A DNA stretch of 64,000 nucleotides. Source: Streptomyces sp. NRRL F-5630 (GTDB taxonomy: Bacteria > Actinomycetota > Actinomycetes > Streptomycetales > Streptomycetaceae). Below, piece by piece: positions 1 through 8,300 of the stretch. The notes under the pieces are model-generated. The model was not told the DNA's origin, searched no databases, and saw only the letters and a program-made list of their open reading frames with translations. The translations under genes and the position numbers were made by a program. Every line of letters begins with the position of its first letter. Positions within the stretch are counted from its first letter, which is position 1. The stretch is taken from contig NZ_JOGO01000023.1 of assembly GCF_000719475.1 (NCBI RefSeq), positions 21,865 through 85,864 of the forward strand, written 5' to 3'.

Positions 1-92
1 GCCCCGCCACCCGCACCGCCCGCGCCTGGTTCCCACGCGCCTGCCCCAACTGCGCACACGTCCACGTCGGCACCAGGGGGCCGACACCATGA
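1..92 (+). CDS. Possible 3' end of an unidentified gene (partial)
   Basis: In frame 3 an open frame enters from the left edge and stops with TGA at 90-92, after about 29 codons. The visible tail contains a CPNC pair followed by HVHVG, which could be half of a zinc-binding knuckle. Too little is present to name a family, and the other two plus frames are also open for much of this stretch, so the choice of frame rests only on the CxxC pattern. Function unknown. Confidence 0.3.
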   Translation, partial: PATRTARAWFPRACPNCAHVHVGTRGPTP

Positions 93-154
93 ACGTCGCA
101 GGGAACGCGGACGCGCCCCCTGGAGGGAACGCGGACTGACTCACAGGGGAACAC

Positions 155-219
155 GGACCCGCTCCCGTGCGGCAGCCCGGACCCGCTCCCGTGCGGCGCC
201 GCGGACCCGTTCCCGCCGG
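155..219. repeat. Three tandem copies of a 24-bp intergenic repeat
   Basis: The unit GGACCCGCTCCCGTGCGGC occurs at 155-173 and 179-197, with a diverged third copy at 203-219, giving a 24-bp period. A shorter repeat, GGGAACGCGGAC, lies just upstream (about 110-137). No gene is convincing here. It looks like slippage-expanded intergenic DNA. Confidence 0.7.
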
Positions 220-240
220 AGGCGTGCTCCGCGCACGTGG

Positions 241-298
241 CAGGGGCCGCTGTTCCTCGGGCGCCCCGGTCGGCGCGTACGAGGAACAGCGGCCCCTG
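241..298 (-). terminator. Long hairpin after the ABC permease operon
   Basis: A perfect 19-bp inverted repeat has arms at 241-259 and 280-298 (the left arm begins CAGGGGCCGCTGTTCC) and a 20-nt loop. The right arm ends 5 bp beyond the stop codon of the minus-strand permease gene (304), the normal place for a transcription terminator. There is no clear U-tract, as is common for Streptomyces terminators. It may also stop transcription coming from the left. Confidence 0.7.
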
Positions 299-303
299 GC
301 CGC

Positions 304-1224
304 CTACTTGACCGCTCCCGCCATCACCCCCGATACGAACTGCCGCTGGAAGGCGAAGAAGACGACGAGCGGGATGAGCATCGACAGGAAGGCGCCCGGG
401 GCGAGGATGTCCACGTTGTTGCCGAACTGCCGTACCTGCTGCTGGAGCGCGACCGTGATCGGCGGGCTGCCGGAGTCCGCGAAGATCAGCGCGATGAGCA
501 TGTCGTTCCACACCCACAGGAACTGGAAGATGCCGAGCGAGGCGATCGCCGGGCCCGCGAGCGGCATCACGACGCGGGTGAACAGGCGGAGTTCGCCCGC
601 GCCGTCGAGCCGCGCAGCTTCGAGGAGTTCGCGCGGGATCTCCGCGAAGAAGTTCCGCAGCAGGAAGACCGCGAAGGGCAGTCCGAAGGCGACGTGGAAA
701 AGGATCACGCCGATCGTGGACTCGAAGATCCCTATCCAGCCGAAGAGTTCGGACACCGGCAGCAGCGCGACCTGCACGGGCACGACCAACAGCCCCACCA
801 CGAGCAGGAACCAGCCGTCCCGGCCCGGGAAGTCCATCCAGGCGAAGGCGTATCCGGCGAGCGAGCCGATCACCACGACGAGGAGCGTGGACGGCACGGT
901 GATGAGCACCGTCGACCACAGGCTGTGCGTGATCGCGCTGTTGTCGAGCAGGTTGCCGTAGTTCTCGACCGTGAGCTGGGCCGGGCTCGTGAGGACCTTC
1001 CACCAGCCGTCGTTCGCGATGTCGGACGGCGAGCGGAGCGAGGAGATCAGAAGCCCGATCGTCGGCACGAGCCAGAACACGGCGACGGCGAGCAGGAAGA
1101 TCCGCAGCACACCGCCCGCCGCGAGGCGCGTGGCGCGGGCGGCGAACGACTCGCCCTTGCCGGGGCGCCTGCCGGTAGCGGTGCTCGTGGGTTCCGGGAC
1201 CGTCCCGGGTACGGCGGCGGTCAT
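304..1224 (-). CDS. Carbohydrate ABC transporter permease, MalG-like
   Basis: 306 residues. Inner-membrane subunit of a sugar importer of the MalG type. The chain begins MTAAVPGTVPEP, has a cytoplasmic N-terminal tail of about 35 residues, then about six hydrophobic segments. The EAA loop, the docking site for the ATPase, is visible as ELLEAARLDGAGE near residue 200. The start was chosen as the ATG at 1224 because it overlaps the upstream permease stop (ATGA at 1221-1224), which indicates translational coupling. It is the last gene of the binding protein-permease-permease operon, and a strong hairpin follows. No ATPase gene is visible; in Streptomyces such importers often share the general ATPase MsmK, which is inference here. 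The substrate cannot be read from the sequence. Confidence 0.93.
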   Translation of the reverse strand: MTAAVPGTVPEPTSTATGRRPGKGESFAARATRLAAGGVLRIFLLAVAVFWLVPTIGLLISSLRSPSDIANDGWWKVLTSPAQLTVENYGNLLDNSAITHSLWSTVLITVPSTLLVVVIGSLAGYAFAWMDFPGRDGWFLLVVGLLVVPVQVALLPVSELFGWIGIFESTIGVILFHVAFGLPFAVFLLRNFFAEIPRELLEAARLDGAGELRLFTRVVMPLAGPAIASLGIFQFLWVWNDMLIALIFADSGSPPITVALQQQVRQFGNNVDILAPGAFLSMLIPLVVFFAFQRQFVSGVMAGAVK

Positions 1225-2633
1225 CGGCGTTCCTCCTTGCGTTCCCTGCGCAGCCTGCGGATGTTGAGCAGCATCACCGGCACCACCAGGATGAACAGGA
1301 AGATCGAGATGGCGCTCGCCACGCCCGCGTCCCCGTCCACGAAGGCCGTGTTGTACAGCTCGACGGCGAGGACGTTCGCGTCGTCGCGCGCCGAGCCCGG
1401 CGGGATCACGTAGACGAGGTCGAAGATCTTCAGCACGTTGATCATGAGCGTGACGAGCACGACGCCGAGCACGGGCGCGAGCAGCGGTACGGTGATCCGG
1501 CGGAAGACCTGCCACTCTCCGGCCCCGTCGACCCGTGCCGCTTCGAGGAGTTCGCGCGGCAGGCCCGCGAGTCCCGCCCCGATGAGCACCATCGCGAACC
1601 CGGCCCACATCCACACGTACGCGCCGATGACCGACCACGTGACGAGCGAGGGACCGAGCCAGTTGATGCCGCCGTACGGCTCGCGGAAGTTGTCGGCCGG
1701 GAGCCGGAGACGGGCGCCGTCCGCCTCCGCGGGGAGTGTGAAGCGGCCGTCGGCGCCGGCCTTCGCGGAGGCGACCACCTTGCCGTCCTTCACGGCCTCG
1801 ACCCGCATCCCCGGGTAACCGAGTTCCTTCGGGTCCACCTTGTCGAGCGTGCCGCCCCCGCCCTTCGTGAAGTCCTGCCAGACCGTGCCCGTGATCTCCC
1901 CGTCCTTGCCGGGAGCGGGCACGGCGGCGGGCTTCGCGCTGTCGGGCATGACGTCGGGGGCGACACCGACGAGGGGGAGGAGAACGTTCGTTCCGGCCCG
2001 TACCGGCTCCTTCGTCAAGAACGCCCCGCCCTTGACCGCCTCCAGCGCCGAGCGGGGGCGCGGATGGGCCTTCGGGAAGGCGGAGGACTCCGCGAAGGTG
2101 TCGTGCACGGTCACGGCGACCGCGTTCGCGACGCCCCGGTCGGGGTCCTGCTCGTACACGAGCCGGAAGATGATCCCCGAGGCGAGCATCGAGATCGCCA
2201 TCGGCATGAAGACGAGCAGCTTGAACGCCGTTCCCCACTTGATGCGTTCGGTGAGGACGGCGAGCACGAGCCCGAGCGCCGTCGCGACGGTCGGCGCCAC
2301 GACGAGCCAGATCGCGTTGTTCTTGATCGCCGTCCTGATGTTCGGGTCCGAGAACATCTCGCCGTAGTTCCCGAGGCCGACGAAGTCGTCCCCCGAGGAG
2401 TCGAAGAGACTCCGGACGACGTTCCACACGATCGGGTAGAGGACGAGCGCGCCGAGCAGGACGAGCGCGGGGAGCAGGAAGAGGAAGGCGAGCGAACGAC
2501 GCGTGCGGGTGACGGACTGGGGGCCCCGGTTCCCGGGGCCGTCGGGGGCGGTACGGGGCGCGGGCACGCTCCCGCCGGGGGACGCGGGGGGCACCGGTAC
2601 GGGACCGGCACCCCCCGCCGCTTCGGTGGCCAT
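1221..2633 (-). CDS. Carbohydrate ABC transporter permease, MalF-like, with a large external insert
   Basis: 470 residues, against about 300 for most family members. After a Pro/Gly-rich cytoplasmic tail (about 1-60) come the first membrane segments, starting near FLFLLPALVLLGALVLY. Between roughly residues 160 and 318 lies a hydrophilic stretch predicted to be outside the membrane. It includes MRVEAVKDGKVVASAKAGAD followed by GRFTLP, a pattern like carboxypeptidase-regulatory/Ig-like beta domains. Membrane segments then resume, with an EAA loop (ELLEAARVDGAGE). The start is the ATG at 2633, five bases after the stop of the binding-protein gene. E. coli MalF also has a big external P2 loop that contacts MalE, so this insert may contact the binding lipoprotein encoded just upstream. 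That role is inference; the permease assignment is firm. Confidence 0.92.
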   Translation of the reverse strand: MATEAAGGAGPVPVPPASPGGSVPAPRTAPDGPGNRGPQSVTRTRRSLAFLFLLPALVLLGALVLYPIVWNVVRSLFDSSGDDFVGLGNYGEMFSDPNIRTAIKNNAIWLVVAPTVATALGLVLAVLTERIKWGTAFKLLVFMPMAISMLASGIIFRLVYEQDPDRGVANAVAVTVHDTFAESSAFPKAHPRPRSALEAVKGGAFLTKEPVRAGTNVLLPLVGVAPDVMPDSAKPAAVPAPGKDGEITGTVWQDFTKGGGGTLDKVDPKELGYPGMRVEAVKDGKVVASAKAGADGRFTLPAEADGARLRLPADNFREPYGGINWLGPSLVTWSVIGAYVWMWAGFAMVLIGAGLAGLPRELLEAARVDGAGEWQVFRRITVPLLAPVLGVVLVTLMINVLKIFDLVYVIPPGSARDDANVLAVELYNTAFVDGDAGVASAISIFLFILVVPVMLLNIRRLRRERKEERR

Positions 2634-2637
2634 CCCG

Positions 2638-4065
2638 TCAGTCCTTGTACGCCTTGGCCGCGTCCCGCTCCAGCCGCTGCTGGACCGCGGTGACGTCCTT
2701 CGGCTTCGCGAGGAAGTCCTGGAGCGCCTTCCACTCGCCCTTGTTGGGCGAGCCGCCGAAGGACTGCGGCATCTGGTCCGACATGTCGTAGCGGATGTCG
2801 TCCCCGGCCTTGAGCAGCGCCTCGGCGATGCCGCGCTGCACGGCGTTCGGATACGCGGACGTGTCGAGCGCCTTGTTCGGCGAGATGAACCCGCCGGTCT
2901 TCGCCCAGATCGCGGCGGCCTCGGGCGAGGCGAGGTACGTGAGCAGCGCCTGCGCGCCCTCGGAGTCCTTGAGCGCCACGGCCGCGTCACCCCCGACCAC
3001 CGCCGGAGCCTGCCCGCCGCCCACAGCAGGGAAGGGGAAGACCTTCGCGTCGGTGCCGATCTTCGCGTCCGTCTCGGCGATGTTGATGCCGACGAAGTCC
3101 GCCTCGAAGACCATTCCGGCCTTCGGCTGGTCGCCGCCCGTGAAGGTCTGCGTGACCGAGGCGGGGAACTCGGTGGCGAGCGCGCCCTTCGCGCCGCCCG
3201 CGAGCAGGTCGGGCTTGCCGAAGAGCTGGCCGAGCGTCGTGAGCGCCTGCTTCACGGAGGGGTCGGTCCACTTGATCTCGTGCCGCGCGAGCTTGTCGTA
3301 CTTCTCCGGGCCCGCCTGCGAGAGGTAGATGTTCTCGAACCAGTCCGTGAGCGTCCAGCCGTCCGCGCCCGCGACGGAGACGGGCGTGACGCCGGAGTCG
3401 GCGACGGTCTGCGCGGTCTTCAGGAAGTCGGCCCACGAGGTGGGGACTTCGGCGCCCGCGTTGTCGAAGACGGCGGTGTTGTACCAGACGAGGGACTTGT
3501 TCGCGGCCTTGAAGTAGACGCCGTACTGCTTGCCGTCGACCGCGCCGAGATCCTGCCAGCCCTGCCCGTAGTTCTTCTTCAGCTCGGCCTGCGCCTCGGG
3601 CCCCAGGGGCTTCGCCCACTTGCGCTCCACGGCCTGCTGGATCGCGCCGACCTGCGGCAGCATGGCCACGTCCGGCTGACCACCACCGGCGATCTTCGAC
3701 TCCAGGAAGCCGATGACCGGGTCCTGCGCGGCGACGTACTCCGTCTTCGCCCCGGTCCGCTTCCCGAAGTCGGCGAGCACCTTCTCGAAGGCGTCCCGCT
3801 CGGCCCCGCTCCAGACGGCGGCGATCTTCACGGTCTGCCCGTCGAGCTTGGGCAACCGGACGCCGGAGGAGGACTGTTCGGCGGAGGCGGACGGCTTCTT
3901 CGCGTCGTCCCCCTTGTCCTTCCCGCCGTCCCCGTCGCTGCCGCAGGCGGTCAGCGCCACGGCGGTCCCGGCCGCGACGGCCATGAGCGCCAGCCGGCGC
4001 GAGCGCCGCCCCCGGCCCTTGCGTGGCGCCCGGCTCCGTGCATCCCGAAGAGGTGCGTGCATCAT
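2638..4065 (-). CDS. Extracellular sugar-binding lipoprotein of an ABC importer
   Basis: 475 residues. Solute-binding component, exported and lipid-anchored. The N-terminus is highly basic (about 24 residues with many Arg/Lys), followed by a hydrophobic core and lipobox LTAC with the modified Cys at about residue 41. A Ser/Gly/Lys-rich spacer follows, then a family-1 periplasmic binding-protein fold: KIAAVWSGAERDAFEKVL early in the domain and a DWFENIYL segment in the middle. First gene of the operon, with both permeases directly behind it (4-base gap). A second ATG lies at 4062 and either could be used. No regulator gene is adjacent, and I saw no convincing operator in 4066-4342, so the regulation and the sugar transported are unknown. 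Confidence 0.93.
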   Translation of the reverse strand: MMHAPLRDARSRAPRKGRGRRSRRLALMAVAAGTAVALTACGSDGDGGKDKGDDAKKPSASAEQSSSGVRLPKLDGQTVKIAAVWSGAERDAFEKVLADFGKRTGAKTEYVAAQDPVIGFLESKIAGGGQPDVAMLPQVGAIQQAVERKWAKPLGPEAQAELKKNYGQGWQDLGAVDGKQYGVYFKAANKSLVWYNTAVFDNAGAEVPTSWADFLKTAQTVADSGVTPVSVAGADGWTLTDWFENIYLSQAGPEKYDKLARHEIKWTDPSVKQALTTLGQLFGKPDLLAGGAKGALATEFPASVTQTFTGGDQPKAGMVFEADFVGINIAETDAKIGTDAKVFPFPAVGGGQAPAVVGGDAAVALKDSEGAQALLTYLASPEAAAIWAKTGGFISPNKALDTSAYPNAVQRGIAEALLKAGDDIRYDMSDQMPQSFGGSPNKGEWKALQDFLAKPKDVTAVQQRLERDAAKAYKD

Positions 4066-4342
4066 CGCCCCGTTCTCTTCCGTCTCGCTTCAACTACGAA
4101 TCGTGTCCCGGTGGTTGCCGGGAGGGGGCCTCTTCCCCCCTCCCGCACATCTACGCCCGCCCGCTCGCGGGAAGCAAGGGGGTGGGAGGTCACGACCTGC
4201 GCGGACGCGGCCCTTTGTGATCGTGCTGTGACCCGGAACGGGCCACCCGGGCAAGGCACGCCCCGCGCGGTGCGCACGGCCGGACAAGGAGCGGCGGCGC
4301 CTACGGGCCGAAGCGGCCGGGCGCATCACTGGTCCGGTCTCG

Positions 4343-4654
4343 ATGTACCTGCGCCTCGCGCGGCTCGATCTGGCCGCAAGTGCCCTGAGAGAGGCCCTTG
4401 ATCATGCCCTGGCCACGGGACTGTCCTACCGGCGCAGGGGAGCGGTGCTCACGGACCTGGCGTCCATCGGGGTGAAGCGGCGGGACCCCGAGCAAGTGCT
4501 GGCGTACGGCGGAGAGGCCGTACGCCTTGCTCAGGCGTCGTCCTCCGGATACGCCGTCCGTAGAGTCGGGGACTTGAGAGCCCAGCTCACCGAGTTCGGC
4601 CATGACCGCAGGGTTCTGGAACTCAGCGAGCGGATCGACTCGCTGCACACGTGA
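4343..4654 (+). pseudogene. C-terminal remnant of a TPR-containing transcriptional regulator
   Basis: 103 codons from the ATG at 4343. Helical, TPR-like sequence (LARLDLAASALREALDHA, then GEAVRLAQASSSGYAVRRV and a short tail) matches the last part of the long XRE/TPR regulators common in Streptomyces. The helix-turn-helix and most TPR units are missing. The same frame stays open for some codons upstream of the ATG (reading RAEAAGRITGPVS), which suggests a deleted or decayed 5' part rather than a true small gene. The next gene starts 19 bp downstream, so the two may be co-transcribed. Whether it is still translated cannot be told from the sequence. Confidence 0.5.
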
Positions 4655-4673
4655 GGACAAGAGAGGAACCTTC

Positions 4674-5039
4674 ATGTCGGACACCGAGGGCGGGCGGCGG
4701 TTTCGCGCGGCATGGATCGCAGGGGTGCGGCGGCACTTTCCGGGGGAGCCGAAGCCGGGATACGTGAGCGGCTGGGACGAGATGCCGGAGTGGGAGCGGT
4801 CGGCGGCCGGAGCGGTGTACGCGCAGGTACGGGACCTGATCGAGGCCAGCGAGGGCGGGGCCGCCAAGCTGAGCCGGGAACAGAAGAGCCGGTTCGTCGC
4901 GATCAGCTGGACGGCCCAGATGTATCGCGCCTTCACCGACCCCAAGCCCGGGTACGTGGCCGATTGGTCCGAACTCCCTGAGTGGCAGCGGGAGACGGAC
5001 GCGGACATCTTCGAGGCCATCGAGGCGGAGCGGGACTGA
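4674..5039 (+). CDS. Small protein with duplicated KPGYV-W-E-PEW motif, function unknown
   Basis: 121 residues, ATG at 4674 preceded by an AAGAGAGGAA ribosome-binding site. The protein carries two copies of the same module: EPKPGYVSGWDEMPEWER near residues 24-41 and DPKPGYVADWSELPEWQRE near residues 86-104. Each is followed by an acidic helix (AVYAQVRDLIEA and DADIFEAIEA). The W-x-E-x-P-E-W pattern is faintly like RyR-type modules, but I would not assign a family. Many charged residues and no signal peptide or membrane segment, so it is probably cytosolic. It sits directly after a truncated TPR regulator, a pairing that may reflect an old regulator/partner locus. Confidence 0.75.
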   Translation: MSDTEGGRRFRAAWIAGVRRHFPGEPKPGYVSGWDEMPEWERSAAGAVYAQVRDLIEASEGGAAKLSREQKSRFVAISWTAQMYRAFTDPKPGYVADWSELPEWQRETDADIFEAIEAERD

Positions 5040-5182
5040 GAAGCTGACGAAGGTGGCGGCGTGGCCGGGGTTCCGGCCGCGTCCGTCCCCGGGAGAAGGA
5101 CCTGTGCCCCTCTCGCGTACCGGTGCGGTCGTCGTGACGAGGGGACGCGGCCGAGGGAACCGGCCGCTCTGGTCGCCTCGGC

Positions 5183-5212
5183 GGCCCGGCCCGGCCCGGC
5201 CCGGCCCGGCCC
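5183..5212. repeat. GGCCC microsatellite (six units) in a 329-bp gene-free stretch
   Basis: Six perfect GGCCC units run from 5183 to 5212. The surrounding gap 5040-5368 lies between convergent genes (small protein on the plus strand, FHA-FtsK gene on the minus strand). I see no gene in it; open frames there are G+C-rich shadows. Confidence 0.8.
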
Positions 5213-5368
5213 GACACCGGGCCAGGCCACCTGACAGCCGGGCGGAGAACGGTCTGTCCATCCCATGGGGCGCGGCGCCGTGCCGCTGGCGGCCCGTGGG
5301 GGGCGGGCTGATGTCCCCGTCGTGGTACGAGGCGCGTCCGCAGGTGAGGGGGAGGGGGCGGGGGGCGG

Positions 5369-8300
5369 TTACAGCAGCGGCTCCTGCGGTCTTGCCTCCG
5401 CCGCCCTCGCCGCGCGGTCCAGCGCGCTGGCCAGGAGGGCGAGGTCTGTCGGGCCGTTGCCCAACTCGCGGACCGGGCGGGCGCGTTCGGGAGCGTCGCC
5501 CATTTTCGGCCACTCCAGCGGGGTGACCGTCGGGCGGAGCGTGGCCGTGCGCGGGATGCGGCCCGTCACGCGGCCCGCCTGGAAGGGGAGGGCCGCCCCG
5601 TCCTGGGTCAGCAGGCGTCCGCGGCCCGGGGCCGGGTCCTCCGGGGCCGGGGACGGGGCGTCGAGCACGACCCGTACCCCCGCCGCGCGCGCCACGTAGG
5701 AGGCCGACGCCTTCTCCGTGCGCGCGCCCGCGGCGATCAGGTGGACGCCGAGCCGCGCCCCCTCCCGTACCACCGCCTCCAGCGCCCGGACGACCGAACC
5801 GGCCGCCGGACGGCCCGTCGCACCGAGCGGCGGGTCGAGCAGCGCGTCCACGTCGTCCACGAGGACCACGAGGCGCGGGAGCGGGTTCCGCCCGGCTGAG
5901 GACGTGCGCGGGCGCAGGCGGAGTGTGCGGCTCGGGGCCGTCTCGATGTCGCCGGTCTCCACGCCGCGCGACTGCCCGGGGACCGTGGCCTCCGAGTGGT
6001 CGGCGGAGTTCGCGGCCGTCGCGTCCGCCGGGTGCGGTGCCGGGCGCTGGTCCGCCTCCTGGTCGTACGGGACGCGCGGGCGCCCGAACGGCCCGTGCGC
6101 GGCCCGCTCCTCGCCGTACCGCGAGCGCTCCCGCTCGTAGGAGGGTCCGTGCGGGGGCTGTTCCTGGTCGAACATGACCCGGGCGCGTACGCCCTGCTCC
6201 GGTACGCGGCTCGTCCGCGCGGCCACCGACACGGCCGCTGCTCGCGGGGCGCCCGGCCCCGCGCCCGTACCGCCGACGTCGCCCGCGGGACCCCCACCGC
6301 CGGCCGGTCCCGCCGCGGGTCCCGGGCGGGGGCCCGTCCCCGCCGTCCCGCGCGCCCGGACCCGCCCCGAGGCCGTGTCCCCCAGCCCTCCCTGCGCCGG
6401 TACGACCGGTTCCCCGCCCCCCGAGGTCGCGTCGCCCCCGTCGAGCAGCCGTGCCCGCCGCTTCAGCTCGCCCGCCAGCGCCTGCGCGAACTCCCGCATC
6501 CGTACCGGGTCCTGGGCGCGCAGCACCGTCGTCACGTGCGGCAGGTCCGCGCACACCCCGAGCCCCGCGCCGTCCGGCGGCGCCCCCGCGCCGTCCACGA
6601 GGACGAGCCCGAGCCGGTCCGGCCGCTCGCCCGCCGCCAGCGAGGCCGCGAGCGCCCGCAGCAGCTCCGTACGGCCGCTGCCCGCCGGGCCCTCGATGAT
6701 CAGGTGCGGACCCTGGGCCCCGCCGAGGTCCACGTGCGCGGGGCCCTCGGGCCCCGCGCCGAGCACCCCGAGCACGCGCCCCCCAGGCGCCTCCTCGGCC
6801 GCGCTCGCCCACCGCGCGAGCAACGAGGCGGGCGTGGCCCGCGCGAGCCCCAGCTCGTCGAGCAGCCGCACCGCCTGGGGCAGCGGGGCCGCCGTGGCGG
6901 CGGTACGGGGCGCGCCCTGCGCCGCGTCCGTGCGCAGCGGCGCGAGAGCCCGTGCGAAGCGCTCCGCCCACGCCGCCGAGACCGCGTCCACGGTGCCCGT
7001 CGTGCCGTTCCCCGCGAGCCGCCCGCGCGCCGTGCGCAGCACGTGCACGGCCGTCGCGACGTCGCCGCTGAGCAGCGCCACGGCCCCGCAGTCGCGGAAC
7101 GCCGCGACCTGCGCGCACGCCGCCTCGAAGGTCTCGGCGACCGGCGAGGCGGGAGAGGCCGCGGCCGTCTCCGCGAGGCACACGAGGTGCACCCCCGCCG
7201 CGCGCCCCTCCGCGCTCGCGCACCATGCCGCCGCCTCGCGCAGCGCGGGCGTGCCCGGGTCGCCGTCGAGCACGACGAGCGTCCGCAGTCCCTCGTACTG
7301 GCCGGGCGTGCGCCCGCGGACCTCGGCGAAGCGCGCGGCGGCCTGCTCGTTGTCATAGGCGAGCAGCGCGCGGCACTCCTGCCCGCGCGTCGGGCGTACG
7401 TGCGGCAGCCAGCCGAGCCAGCCCCAGCGCGCGACGCGCTCGCTGAGCGGCTGGTGGCGATCGGTGCTGATCAGGACGATTTCGAGGATGTCGGGGGAGT
7501 GCAGCGCCGCGTACTGCGCGAGGACCGCGCGCGCGAGCCCGGAGAGGCGTTCGCGCGGGCCCGCGAGTCCGAGCGAGCCGCTCTCGGCGAGGCTGACGGT
7601 GAGCGGGACGGGCAGCGCGCCGCCCTCGGGACGCGGGTGCTCGCTCGTGCCGACGCGGCAGGCCAGCGCCTCGGGGTGACCGGGGCCGCGCTCCCACAGG
7701 CGCGGGCCAGGGCCCAGCGCGGTGAGCAGGAGGAGGGCGGGATCGGGCCACGCCTCGGGGGAGCGGGCGGGGCGGGGCGCGGGGACGGGCGGAAGGGGGG
7801 CCTCCGGCGCGGTGCCGCCGGGCCCGCTCGGCGGGGCCTGCCCCGGCGAGGGCGCCTGCCCCGCCGTCGTGGCCGCCGTCTCGTCCGGGCGGGCGCCGCG
7901 CCGCCGTCCCCACAGGCCGAGCCCGCCCTTGCGCCGCACCGTCCTCGTCTCGGCCGGGTCCTGGGGCGCGGGGGCGTCCATCTCGGGGGTGCCGTCGGAG
8001 GGATGCGGCCGCGCGTCGCGTGCGCCCAGCGCGTCCCGCGCCTCGCCCGCCTGCCGCGCGTCCCGCGCCTCGCCCGCCTGCCGCGCGCCGCGCGCCTCGC
8101 CCGCCGCGCGCGGTCCGCGCAGGTCCTGGGCGGCGTGGGTCGCGTCGGCACCGCCGGGGGTGGCGGAGCGCGGCCCATCGGAGGGACGGCGTCCCTCGGA
8201 GCCGCGAGGTGCTTCGGGCGTACGGCTCCGGGGCGCCCCGGCCTCCGCCCGCGCCGCGTCGTTCGTCCCGGCCTCCGTCCGCACCGCGTCGTCCGCCCCG

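Noticed and set aside
4623..7226. Minus-strand frame of about 870 codons overlapping the FHA-FtsK gene and the small duplicated-motif gene
   Set aside because: Gly/Arg-rich shadow that runs over two supported genes.
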